A stretch of DNA of 64,000 nt. It comes from Nemertoderma westbladi (Eukaryota; Xenacoelomorpha; Nemertodermatida; Nemertodermatidae). Location of the stretch: NCBI GenBank assembly GCA_032718475.1, contig JAUCBJ010009017.1:18067-82066 (forward strand), written 5' to 3'. A program made the translations under genes and the position numbers. This document shows positions 1 to 11,700 of the stretch, piece by piece. The notes under the pieces were generated by a model. The model did no database searches, was not told the origin of the DNA, and was given only the letters and a program-made list of their open reading frames with translations. How positions within the stretch are numbered: the stretch's first letter is position 1; each line of letters begins with the position of its first letter.

Positions 1-3000
1 GAAGATAAGCGAGGTGAGAAACTTATTGAAACAAATCCAAGTGGGGAAGATAAGCGAGGTGAGAAACTTATTGAAACAAATCCAACTAGGGAAGATAAGC
101 GAGGTGAGAAACTTATTGAAACAAATCCAACTGGGGAAGATAAGCGAGGTGAGAAACTTATTGAAACAAATCCAACTAGGGAAGATAAGAGAGGTGAGAA
201 ACTTATTGAAACAAATCCAAGTGGGGAAGATAAGCGAGGTGAGAAACTTATTGAAACAAATCCAACTGGGGAAGATAAGCGAGGTGAGAAACTTATTGAA
301 ACAAATCCAACTAGGGAAGATAAGCGAGGTGAGAAACTTATTGAAACAAATCCAAGTGGGGAAGATAAGCGAGGTGAGAAACTTATTGAAACAAATCCAA
401 CTAGGGAAGATAAGCGAGGTGAGAAACTTATTGAAACAAATCCAACTGGGGAAGATAAGCGAGGTGAGAAACTTATTGAAACAAATCCAACTAGGGAAGA
501 TAAGAGAGGTGAGAAACTTATTGAAACAAATCCAAGTGGGGAAGATAAGCGAGGTGAGAAACTTATTGAAACAAATCCAACTGGGGAAGATAAGCGAGGT
601 GAGAAACTTATTGAAACAAATCCAACTAGGGAAGATAAGCGAGGTGAGAAACTTATTGAAACAAATCCAACTAGGGAAGATAAGCGAGGTGAGAAACTTA
701 TTGAAACAAATCCAAGTGGGGAAGATAAGCGAGGTGAGAAACTTATTGAAACAAATCCAAGTGGGGAAGATAAGCGAGGTGAGAAACTTATTGAAACAAA
801 TCCAAGTGGGGAAGATAAGCGAGGTGAGAAACTTATTGAAACAAATCCAACTGGGGAAGATAAGCGAGGTGAGAAACTTATTGAAACAAATCCAACTGGG
901 GAAGATAAGCGAGGTGAGAAACTTATTGAATCAAATCCAAGTGGGGAAGATAAGCGAGGTGAGAAACTTATTGAATCAAATCCAAGTGGGGAAGATAAGC
1001 GAGGTGAGAAACTTATTGAAACAAATCCAAGTGGGGAAGATAAGCGAGGTGAGAAACTTATTGAAACAAATCCAAGTGGGGAAGATAAGCGAGGTGAGAA
1101 ACTTATTGAATCAAATCCAAGTGGGGAAGATAAGCGAGGTGAGAAACTTATTGAAACAAATCCAAGTGGGGAAGATAAGCGAGGTGAGAAACTTATTGAA
1201 ACAAATCCAACTGGGGAAGATAAGCGAGGTGAGAAACTTATTGAAACAAATCCAAGTGGGGAAGATAAGCGAGGTGAGAAACTTATTGAAACAAATCCAA
1301 CTGGGGAAGATAAGCGAGGTGAGAAACTTATTGGAACAAATTCAACTGGGGAAGATAAGCGAGGTGAGAAACTTATTGAAACAAATCCAAGTGGGGAAGA
1401 TAAGCGAGGTGAGAAACTTATTGAAACAAATCCAACTAGGGAAGATAAGCGAGGTGAGAAACTTATTGAAACAAATCCAACTGGGGAAGATAAGCGAGGT
1501 GAGAAACTTATTGAAACAAATCCAACTAGGGAAGATAAGAGAGGTGAGAAACTTATTGAAACAAATCCAACTAGGGAAGATAAGCGAGGTGAGAAACTTA
1601 TTGAAACAAATCCAACTGGGGAAGATAAGCGAGGTGAGAAACTTATTGAATCAAATCCAAGTGGGGAAGATAAGCGAGGTGAGAAACTTATTGAATCAAA
1701 TCCAAGTGGGGAAGATAAGCGAGGTGAGAAACTTATTGAAACAAATCCAAGTGGGGAAGATAAGCGAGGTGAGAAACTTATTGAAACAAATCCAAGTGGG
1801 GAAGATAAGCGAGGTGAGAAACTTATTGAATCAAATCCAAGTGGGGAAGATAAGCGAGGTGAGAAACTTATTGAAACAAATCCAAGTGGGGAAGATAAGC
1901 GAGGTGAGAAACTTATTGAAACAAATCCAACTGGGGAAGATAAGCGAGGTGAGAAACTTATTGAAACAAATCCAAGTGGGGAAGATAAGCGAGGTGAGAA
2001 ACTTATTGAAACAAATCCAACTGGGGAAGATAAGCGAGGTGAGAAACTTATTGGAACAAATTCAACTGGGGAAGATAAGCGAGGTGAGAAACTTATTGAA
2101 ACAAATCCAAGTGGGGAAGATAAGCGAGGTGAGAAACTTATTGAAACAAATCCAACTAGGGAAGATAAGCGAGGTGAGAAACTTATTGAAACAAATCCAA
2201 CTGGGGAAGATAAGCGAGGTGAGAAACTTATTGAAACAAATCCAACTAGGGAAGATAAGAGAGGTGAGAAACTTATTGAAACAAATCCAACTAGGGAAGA
2301 TAAGCGAGGTGAGAAACTTATTGAAACAAATCCAACTAGGGAAGATAAGAGAGGTGAGAAACTTATTGAAACAAATCCAACTAGGGAAGATAAGCGAGGT
2401 GAGAAACTTATTGAAACAAATCCAACTGGGGAAGATAAGCGAGGTGAGAAACTTATTGAAACAAATCCAACTGGGGAAGATAAGCGAGGTGAGAAACTTA
2501 TTGAAACAAATCCAACTAGGGAAGATAAGAGAGGTGAGAAACTTATTGAAACAAATCCAACTGGGGAAGATAAGCGAGGTGAGAAACTTATTGAAACAAA
2601 TCCAAATAGGGAAGATAAGCGAGGTGAGAAACTTATTGAAACAAATCCAACTGGGGAAGATAAGCGAGGTGAGAAACTTATTGAAACAAATCCAACTAGG
2701 GAAGATAAGAGAGGTGAGAAACTTATTGAAACAAATCCAACTAGGGAAGATAAGCGAGGTGAGAAACTTATTGAAACAAATCCAACTGGGGAAGATAAGC
2801 GAGGTGAGAAACTTATTGAAACAAATTCAACTGGGGAAGATAAGCGAGGTGAGAAACTTATTGAAACAAATCCAACTGGGGAAGATAAGCGAGGTGAGAA
2901 ACTTATTGAAACAAATCCAACTGGGGAAGATAAGCGAGGTGAGAAACTTATTGAAACAAATTCAACTGGGGAAGATAAGCGAGGTGAGAAACTTATTGAA

Positions 3001-3043
3001 ACAAATTCAACTAGGGAAGATAAGCGAGGTGAGAAACTTATTG
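1..3043. repeat. 45-bp minisatellite array, about 67 units, running off the left edge
   Basis: The unit begins GAAGATAAGCGAGGTGAGAA and is 45 bp long. Variants differ at a few fixed sites: AGTGGG, ACTGGG or ACTAGG at the unit end, AAGCGA or AAGAGA, and GAAACA or GAATCA. A higher-order duplication is visible: 854-1617 is identical to 1574-2337, a shift of 720 bp or 16 units. Because 45 is divisible by three, two plus-strand frames are open. Frame 1 reads a 15-residue unit beginning EDKRGEKLIETNP and stays open from base 1 to a stop at 3163-3165. Frame 2 reads EVRNLLKQIQVGKIS. Neither has an ATG in the window, so I call a repeat, not a gene. The array may be the repeat exon of a gene whose start lies to the left. 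Confidence 0.97.
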
Positions 3044-3459
3044 TTATTTATAAAAAAATTGTCAGTTGGAGCGGCCGGAATGTTTTGCTGACCTGTCGTG
3101 AATTTTGCGAGTGTACAGCGCGAATCAAGCAAGTATTCCAACTAGGGCCTACCATAGGACTGTAATGATAAAGACTTTGAAATACTTTTATCGAGTACTT
3201 TCTATAACCCGTTAAGATATAGGGCCTATATTTCGTTAACTTCTTCTTCAAAGCCTCTTTAATTAACTTTTGACACTGACTCACTGCTATTCGCAGTAAG
3301 GCAATGCTCTCATATTCGTGGTATATCGTTTCTTCTGTTTGATTGACGGGATACTTAAAAATCAAAATCTTTACTAATTTACCGTAATTGAATTTTACCT
3401 CCACAACTTACCGAGATTTAATTATATATATCATCATTCCTAAATTCTTTCTGTACATC
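3044..3459. other. Spacer between minisatellite and OB-fold ORF; possible coding remnants
   Basis: The array ends inside a unit at about 3043. Frame 1 of the array continues for about 40 non-repetitive codons to a TAA at 3163-3165. On the minus strand a 118-codon frame (3404 down to 3048) has a protein-like N-terminal half with many Lys, Tyr and Ile. It begins at GTG, has no ATG, and its end runs into the repeat, so it is at best a fragment. No promoter element is recognisable. Confidence 0.4.
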
Positions 3460-4209
3460 ATGAGTGATAACATATCACCACTGGACTCATTGAAAGATTG
3501 TGATAAAAACTCCCTTGTTAATGTTATGGTTAACATAAACAAAATTGAACCGAAAATGACTGGAACTTCCTCAATTGACGGTTCCACAAGAGAGTGGTCA
3601 CGTATGAAAGTTAAAATAGGTGATCCGACTGGATATATCTGGGCTGCTATTTGGGGTGCAAAAATAGAAGAATTCAAGTTTGAAGAGGGAGATAACATAA
3701 AGATGTTTTATGTTAAAATTAATCACTATATGCCTAATGTGGAGGTCAATTCTGTAGGAAATGCAACTAGGTTTGAGAAATGCACCGAAATAGTGAACGG
3801 AAATTTCGATTATAACATTCCTTCACCAAAAGGTTCCTCTTCTACCTCATCAACACCATTAAAGTCCCCGGGCCCAGGGACTCCATTAGTTCGAGGTTAT
3901 TCTGTCGGTGGTGGTGACAATTCAAGCTCAATGAAAGCTGATTCTAAAATGATTGATATGGAGGAGACGAATGTGAGTGGAACTAAGCGCATATATTCCG
4001 AGATGAAGGATAGGGCGAAAGATATTGTAAGGTTTACTCCAGCAGTGAGAAGAGCAGCTATGAGGAAAATTAGAAATCTAGTTCGTGAATACCAGGACCA
4101 AGATGATAATGAATATGAAACCGACGAGGAGCCTTTAGCAAAGATATTGCGTTACGGCGGAAGATCAGCTGAAGATGTTAAAAAGAACATAGACTTCGAT
4201 AATAACTAG
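3460..4209 (+). CDS. OB-fold (replication protein A-like) single-stranded nucleic-acid-binding protein, putative
   Basis: This is a 249-residue intronless ORF if translation starts at the ATG at 3460. An in-frame ATG 24 codons upstream (3388) would add a hydrophobic, AT-rich-coded stretch that does not look like part of the protein. Residues 18-107 have the alternating pattern of an OB-fold: a first strand around VNVMVNINKIEP, a second ending RMKVKIGDPTGYIWAAIWG, then EFKFEEGDNIKMFYVKIN and a last strand near NVEVNSVGNATRF. The D-x-T-G-x-I-x-A-x-I-W order resembles RPA1/SSB-type OB folds. Residues 122-160 are a Ser/Pro/Gly linker. Residues 185-212 are a basic helix (VRRAAMRKIRNLVRE), followed by an acidic stretch (DQDDNEYETDEEP). 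By family this suggests ssDNA or RNA binding. It could be a single-exon host gene, a retrocopy or cargo of a DNA transposon; no flanking terminal repeats were recognised. Confidence 0.6.
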   Translation: MSDNISPLDSLKDCDKNSLVNVMVNINKIEPKMTGTSSIDGSTREWSRMKVKIGDPTGYIWAAIWGAKIEEFKFEEGDNIKMFYVKINHYMPNVEVNSVGNATRFEKCTEIVNGNFDYNIPSPKGSSSTSSTPLKSPGPGTPLVRGYSVGGGDNSSSMKADSKMIDMEETNVSGTKRIYSEMKDRAKDIVRFTPAVRRAAMRKIRNLVREYQDQDDNEYETDEEPLAKILRYGGRSAEDVKKNIDFDNN

Positions 4210-5936
4210 TGAAACAGTTACGCTCATAGTGTTTCTTGTTGAAGATGAAAACTCTCAACCTCTGTTATTTGTAATATTTAGTTAACCCACAACACTGGTA
4301 TATAAATTTGAAGTAGATGTAATACTTTTAGCAACAGTAAGTCAACTCTGCAACACTAAATACATTGCAAATCTTGGAAAACTGACCGGTTTATAATTAT
4401 ACCTGAAAACTTTAAGAGTTAACAGTTTAAAAGAGATGACTATATATTTCAAATTATGTACTGTTGAATACGCGTTAGTAAATGTTCCGCAGTGGTCTCT
4501 AAATGTACTGTATACAGTACTAGAGATAAACTGTACTGGTATTTACAAAGGTGAATATCTTAGTCTATTATTGTGTGAATTAAGAACGAAAACAATCATA
4601 AAACCAATAACAATTTTTATTGATATTTTTTTATATTTAGTAAACATACAATCAAAGATTATCATCTGTTGTTTTCCTTGCAATTCTACTTTTAAAAAAT
4701 TATTCTCTTTATATGACCAAAATATATGACCTGGATTTTATGACCAAAAGGCTCTTAAAAACTGCAATTTTTGAATCCTTTTTGGGATTAATGGCACAAT
4801 TTTCAATTAATCAAATTCCGTATGTAACTTTTGTTAAGGACCCTATTTTCAACCTACGCTGTCAATCCGACAAAAGATTGTGGAGTTTAAACATTTTTCG
4901 TAAAAAAAAAGTATATTTTGAGAAAATCTAAGTAAAAGTTTTTGGTACATGTAATGAACGTACACAGTTTGTTTTTAACATTTATGGTCCTGGGGTGCAT
5001 CTAAGGATCCCATGACGGTATTTGGTTATCTTGTTACGTATTTTCATGGTTTACCTAATATCTATCGAAAGCAAATTGCTCAAAATGGATCAGGGCCATT
5101 AAGGACTAAAAGGCTCCTAAAGGCCCTTATTTGGGCATTTATTGATTAAATAGCCCTAATTTCGCCTTTATTGGATGTTTATAAATTAATATTATATGCT
5201 GTATGAAAGAATATATAAATTATTCTTGAAATTTTGAATTGTGTAAATTGTCAACTACAACCTTACGTAGGAACCCTATTTTAATTTCCAAAATAGGCAT
5301 TCGTGTAGCAAGGTCATTGATTTCCAAATATAGACAACCTTCACGTAACCGCACTTATCGTGCTGCGCGAAGGACTGAACCCTGCTAAATATTACCAAAA
5401 TCAAAATATAGTATCAAAATTAGCTTATGAATATTAATTCAATCACATTTAAGTAATAATTTCCTTTGTAATCTATATTTGGCTCTCAGCCACTTTCTCA
5501 GTTTCTGACGTGCTGCGTGAAGGCCTGTCAAGAAAATCGACTCTTCCTCACATTTTTACCGATAACTCGAGTTTGAGAAAAGATACAACAAAACGGTTTG
5601 CAGATTTGAAATCTGCATTAAATTGTGCACAAAATACAACCAGAAAAAAATTTGAAATTTTTTCGCAAGGTGGGTTTGGTTTACCCGCCCCCGTTAATTG
5701 AATATACAGTCCGGGTCTCAAAGCACATCTGTTCTTTGAGATTTTCACAAAGTGGTCTAAAAGTCATTACATTAATCTCAATGGGCACTTGAGGTTCATG
5801 TAGAAACTTTTAGTAGGGATTCACCAAGTGATTTTCCGCTTGAATGCACTGCGATACTTTGAGCTCTTTGAGAAAACCACTTCGAGAAAATAAACATTGA
5901 GGACATGCTGATTGACAGCTCACTTTGAGATACTTT
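4210..5936. other. AT-rich DNA without a recognisable gene
   Basis: Several short open frames (for example 4436-4729 and 4713-4931) have low-complexity AT-rich composition and no motif. I see no splice-flanked exon, RNA gene or transposon terminus. The stretch from about 5500 to 5700 has slightly higher complexity but is interrupted by stops in a way that fits chance. Confidence 0.5.
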
Positions 5937-6460
5937 TGCAATATAGATTGCACATAAACCCGTAGAATAGCGTTGCATTGTCTGTAAAGACGCAATATAG
6001 ATTGCACATAAACCCGTAGAATAGCCTTGCATTGTCTGTAAAGACGCATTATAGATTGCACATAAACCCGTAGAATAGCGTTACATTGTCTGTAAAGACG
6101 CAATATAGATTGCACATAAAACCGTAGAATAGCGTTGCATTGTCTGTAAAGACGCAATATAGATTGCACATAAACCCGTAGAATAGCGTTGCATTGTCTG
6201 TAAAGACGCAATATAGATTGCACATAAACCCGTAGAATAGCGTTGCATTGTCTGTAAAGACGCAATATAGATTGCACATAAACCCGTAGAATAGGGTTGC
6301 ATTGTCTGTAAAGACGCAATATAGATTGCACATAAACCCGTAGAATAGCGTTACATTGTCTGTAAAGACGCATTATAGATTGCACATAAACCCGTAGAAA
6401 AGCGTTGCATTGTCTGTAAAGACGCAATATAGATTACACATAAACCCGTAGAATAGCGTT
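5937..6460. repeat. 54-bp minisatellite, about 9.7 units, truncated by an LTR
   Basis: The unit contains TTGCACATAAACCCGTAGAA and GCATTGTCTGTAAAGACGC, with a 54-bp period. Units differ by single bases, such as CGCAATATAG or CGCATTATAG. The length is divisible by three, so several overlapping minus-strand frames stay open; these are artefacts. The right edge breaks inside a unit, after GAATAGCGTT, where a BEL LTR starts with TGTAAAAGCT at 6461. The LTR therefore inserted into a pre-existing array. Confidence 0.95.
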
Positions 6461-8726
6461 TGTAAAAGCTTCTGTGGGATATAACTGGTCCTTCGCTCCG
6501 CAATCCAGTTTTCCCCCCGTGCGCTCAAATACTCTAAAACATACTGTAAACGCGTTTACGGATTTAATTAATTCCCTGGCCCTCAAAGTACCGTATAGGT
6601 GTTTTTAACGGACATAAAAGTGATTCTTCTGGATGTGTGCTTTAAGCGGACGTGGCAGGGTACAAAACCCGCAATGCGGCATTCTCTCTGTCACCATGTC
6701 AGGGGAAGGATTCCGATTACGACATCTCCCAGCTGGATGATGACGTGGAGGGAGCTCTCATTGGACACCTGGTTCCTTTGTTTCTGCCTAACGACCAATC
6801 AGGGCGATTTTCGTTTTACCTGAAGAGATACTCTCCAGATCGAGGCTAGGCGAGTCAGTATGTGTGTTACGTCGTTCCTACTGCCTTAACATCGGCTTTT
6901 GGAATGACTCTATGTTTCAGACTTTATAAGAAACATTAGTAGGCTTAGATTATAGAAAGTATAACTGTTATCGGTTCAAATCAAACTAATCAATCAAATC
7001 AAACCGGTCGAATCATATCATATTTTAACCTACCGTCTTACTGCTTTTACTGTTTGTGATTATTTGTATCAGTCTAGTTGGATGTTATTAGTTGAAGAAT
7101 ATCGATAAACAACCCAAATTTCCCAATCTTCTTGATACACTACAGGTTAGAGAGGCAGGATACATACAACAATTGCGACTTATATTATTGTGTTTGTAGT
7201 GAATTTAATGCTGTTTAATAGATACTACATGAGTCCAGTGCGTGCCTCTTTATACCTGATCAAAGTCAGCAACTGTCGGCATACCAGTAAGCAGTATTGT
7301 GAGTTACCGGTAGTGTGCGTGATTGTAACTGATAACTAAGCATCTCCTAAAGAATGCGTCTCATACTTGAATTCTAAGCCATATCGTTGTGTTTAGTATA
7401 AGTCATAGCTCTGTTTACATAGGTAGAGCGCCACGTCCTAAAGGAACTGCTAATATTTCCTGAAAGTGAATAATATTTGTCAGAGATTATATATTAGTTA
7501 TCAATCGAATAATACAGTAGGCTTCACCGCAATAAATCTAAGCATACGAATCCAGTCTCCCGGGTGTTACCATCGGGTGAATGAACGCGCATAGACTGGC
7601 TTCGACTAATGTTTTGTTTGTTTTGTATTAAACCTTTGTCATCTTCTAAAGTCAATTTATCAACTAAAGACATATAAATTTTGGCAGGTTAAACTGCTGA
7701 AGGTCTACAAAAGCGCGTACAATAACAGTTATTGATCTTATTTGCTGTAAGCAATAAGGTTGAAAAGTACCGGTCGACCGGTAAATCAGAACCGGTACTA
7801 CCGTAGGTCCGTAGGCCCAACTGCCAGAACTGGTACTGCAGTAGGCAGGTAGGTCCGTAGGCCCAACTGCCAGAACCGGTACTCCTGTAGGCCTGTAGGC
7901 CCTACTGCCTGACCCGGTACTGCTGTATAAGTACATTAGTATTATTCGATTTTGATTATTGTATACCGGTAGGTCTTGATATTAAATCGGGGACGCCTGG
8001 TTTTTATTGGGATTTTACTTAGGATTATTTCTGTCGATTTTATTTACGTGTAAGTTAATATTGAGCAGAAGACGTGTAAGTCTGCTCAGATTGTTCAGAT
8101 CATAGTAGGCTGGACTGTTGTCTGACTGTTGTTAGGCTTGAAGATTACAGCGTGTGTAGAGTGGGTCTGATAAAGTGCCAGTTAGTAAGTTGGGGCAGCT
8201 CGTAGTCGTAAGGTGAACCCCCTTCTAAGGAATAAGTCGTACTACCGTGTTAGAACGCATACTAACTAACAATTTCGGAATCTGCATATACTGTAGTTAT
8301 TTAGGCTTGATAGTAGTCCGTCAGCGTTTATCCTGTATTGTTTGTGTAGTCTGTTCAGGTACCGTAATATTATTCAGATATTTTGTAGGCTGGATTGTTG
8401 CCTAGCTGTTGTTAGATCTGAAGAATTGCCGCGTGTGTAGAGTGATTCTGATAAAGTGCCAGTTAGTAAGTTGGGGCAGCTCGTAGTCGTAAGGTGAACC
8501 CCCTTCTAAAGAATAAGTCGTACTACCGTGTTAGAACGCATACTAACTAACAGTTTCGGAATCTGCACATACTGTAGTTTATTTAGGCTTGATAGTAGTC
8601 TGTCAGCATTTGGTTTGTATTTTATTTGAGTATTCTGTACGGGTAGCGTAATATTTATTATTCAGAGTTTATGCGATTACTCGCAACATTCATTTCCCCA
8701 AGTTTATTCCTACAGTAATTGTGTTT
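6461..8726 (+). mobile_element. Old BEL/Pao element fragment: LTR (6461-7721) plus leader (7722-8726)
   Basis: The LTR starts TGTAAAAGCTTCTGTGGGAT and ends at 7721 in GCGCGTACA, so it has TG...CA ends and is about 1261 bp long. It is collinear with the young LTR at 27918 but clearly diverged by many substitutions and small indels. Downstream it continues into the same leader as the young element, including ATAACAGTTATTGATCTTAT just after the LTR and the duplicated block described separately. This marks it as a 5' LTR and not a solo LTR. A CCAAT box is kept at 6795-6799. Homology stops at about 8726, where the 24-bp satellite begins. No gag or pol follows, and no partner LTR was found before 14.1 kb, so the copy is truncated or its interior was replaced by satellite. 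Confidence 0.87.
8032..8590 (+). repeat. Tandemly duplicated block in the old BEL leader
   Basis: Two copies, about 8055-8310 and 8370-8590, share a conserved core that includes GTTAGTAAGTTGGGGCAGC and TAGAACGCATACTAACTAAC. The same duplicated pair is present in the young element's leader (29450-29960), so the duplication predates both insertions. Confidence 0.8.
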
Positions 8727-8749
8727 GTTGGTATTGGTTGGTAATTGTG

Positions 8750-11700
8750 TTGGTAATTGGTATTGGTGAGTGATATGTTCGGTTATACAACCGTAGATAT
8801 GTTCGGTTATACAACCGTAGATATGTTCGGTTATACAACCGTAGATATGTTCGGTTATACAACCGTAGATATGTTCGGTTATACAACCGTAGATATGTTC
8901 GGTTATACAACCGTAGATATGTTCGGTTATACAACCGTAGATATGTTCGGTTATACAACCGTAGATATGTTCGGTTATACAACCGTAGATATGTTCGGTT
9001 ATACAACCGTAGATATGTTCGGTTATACAACCGTAGATATGTTCGGTTATACAACCGTAGGTATGTTCGGTTATACAACCGTAGATATGTTCGCTTGTAA
9101 AGCCGTAGGTATTGGTGAGTGATATGTTCGGTTATACAACCGTAGATATGTTCGGTTATACAACCGTAGATATGTTCGGTTATACAACCGTAGATATGTT
9201 CGGTTATACAACCGTAGATATGTTCGGTTATACAACCGTAGATATGTTCGGTTATACAACCGTAGATATGTTCGGTTATACAACCGTAGATATGTTCGGT
9301 TATACAACCGTAGATATGTTCGGTTATACAACCGTAGATATGTTCGGTTATACAACCGTAGATATGTTCGGTTATACAACCGTAGATATGTTCGGTTATA
9401 CAACCGTAGATATGTTCGGTTATACAACCGTAGATATGTTCGGTTATACAACCGTAGATATGTTCGGTTATACAACCGTAGATATGTTCGGTTATACAAC
9501 CGTAGATATGTTCGGTTATACAACCGTAAGTATGTTCGGTTATACAACCGTAGATATGTTTGGTTATACAACCGTAGGTATTGGTGAGTGATATGTTCGG
9601 TTATACAACCGTAGATATGTTCGGTTATACAACCGTAGATATGTTCGGTTATACAACCGTAGATATGTTTGGTTATACAACCGTAGATATGTTCGGTTAT
9701 ACAACCGTAGATATGTTCGGTTATACAACCGTAGGTATGTTCGGTTATACAACCGTAGATATGTTTGGTTATACAACCGTAGATATGTTCGGTTATACAA
9801 CCGTAGATATGTTCGGTTATACAACCGTAGGTATGTTCGGTTATACAACCGTAGATATGTTTGGTTATACAACCGTAGGTATTGGTGAGTGATATGTTCG
9901 GTTATACAACCGTAGATATGTTCGGTTATACAACCGTAGATATGTTCGGTTATACAACCGTAGATATGTTTGGTTATACAACCGTAGATATGTTCGGTTA
10001 TACAACCGTAGATATGTTCGGTTATACAACCGTAGGTATGTTCGGTTATACAACCGTAGATATGTTCGCTTGTAAAGCCGTAGGTATTGGTGAGTGATAT
10101 GTTCGGTTATACAACCGTAGATATGTTCGGTTATACAACCGTAGATATGTTCGGTTATACAACCGTAGATATGTTCGGTTATACAACCGTAGATATGTTC
10201 GGTTATACAACCGTAGATATGTTCGGTTATACAACCGTAGATATGTTCGGTTATACAACCGTAGATATGTTCGGTTATACAACCGTAGATATGTTCGGTT
10301 ATACAACCGTAGATATGTTCGGTTATACAACCGTAGATATGTTCGGTTATACAACCGTAGATATGTTCGGTTATACAACCGTAGATATGTTCGGTTATAC
10401 AACCGTAGATATGTTCGGTTATACAACCGTAGATATGTTCGGTTATACAACCGTAGATATGTTCGGTTATACAACCGTAGGTATGTTCGGTTATACAACC
10501 GTAGATATGTTCGCTTGTAAAGCCGTAGGTATTGGTGAGTGATATGTTCGGTTATACAACCGTAGATATGTTCGGTTATACAACCGTAGATATGTTCGGT
10601 TATACAACCGTAGATATGTTCGGTTATACAACCGTAGATATGTTCGGTTATACAACCGTAGATATGTTCGGTTATACAACCGTAGATATGTTCGGTTATA
10701 CAACCGTAGATATGTTCGGTTATACAACCGTAGATATGTTCGGTTATACAACCGTAGATATGTTCGGTTATACAACCGTAGATATGTTCGGTTATACAAC
10801 CGTAGATATGTTCGGTTATACAACCGTAGGTATGTTCGGTTATACAACCGTAGATATGTTCGCTTGTAAAGCCGTAGGTATTGGTGAGTGATATGTTCGG
10901 TTATACAACCGTAGATATGTTCGGTTATACAACCGTAGATATGTTCGGTTATACAACCGTAGATATGTTCGGTTATACAACCGTAGATATGTTCGGTTAT
11001 ACAACCGTAGATATGTTCGGTTATACAACCGTAGATATGTTCGGTTATACAACCGTAGATATGTTCGGTTATACAACCGTAGATATGTTCGGTTATACAA
11101 CCGTAGATATGTTCGGTTATACAACCGTAGATATGTTCGGTTATACAACCGTAGATATGTTCGGTTATACAACCGTAGATATGTTCGGTTATACAACCGT
11201 AGATATGTTCGGTTATACAACCGTAGATATGTTCGGTTATACAACCGTAGATATGTTCGGTTATACAACCGTAGATATGTTCGGTTATACAACCGTAAGT
11301 ATGTTCGGTTATACAACCGTAGATATGTTTGGTTATACAACCGTAGGTATTGGTGAGTGATATGTTCGGTTATACAACCGTAGATATGTTCGGTTATACA
11401 ACCGTAGATATGTTCGGTTATACAACCGTAGATATGTTCGGTTATACAACCGTAGATATGTTCGGTTATACAACCGTAGATATGTTCGGTTATACAACCG
11501 TAAGTATGTTCGGTTATACAACCGTAGATATGTTTGGTTATACAACCGTAGGTATTGGTGAGTGATATGTTCGGTTATACAACCGTAGATATGTTCGGTT
11601 ATACAACCGTAGATATGTTCGGTTATACAACCGTAGATATGTTCGGTTATACAACCGTAGATATGTTCGGTTATACAACCGTAGATATGTTCGGTTATAC

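Noticed and set aside
14-3091. 1025-codon repetitive frame with the unit EVRNLLKQIQVGKIS
   Set aside because: It begins at GTG, has no ATG, and is a by-product of a 45-bp tandem repeat; a second frame is equally open.
5796-6427. Minus-strand ORFs of 73-205 codons
   Set aside because: They are frames of the 54-bp minisatellite.
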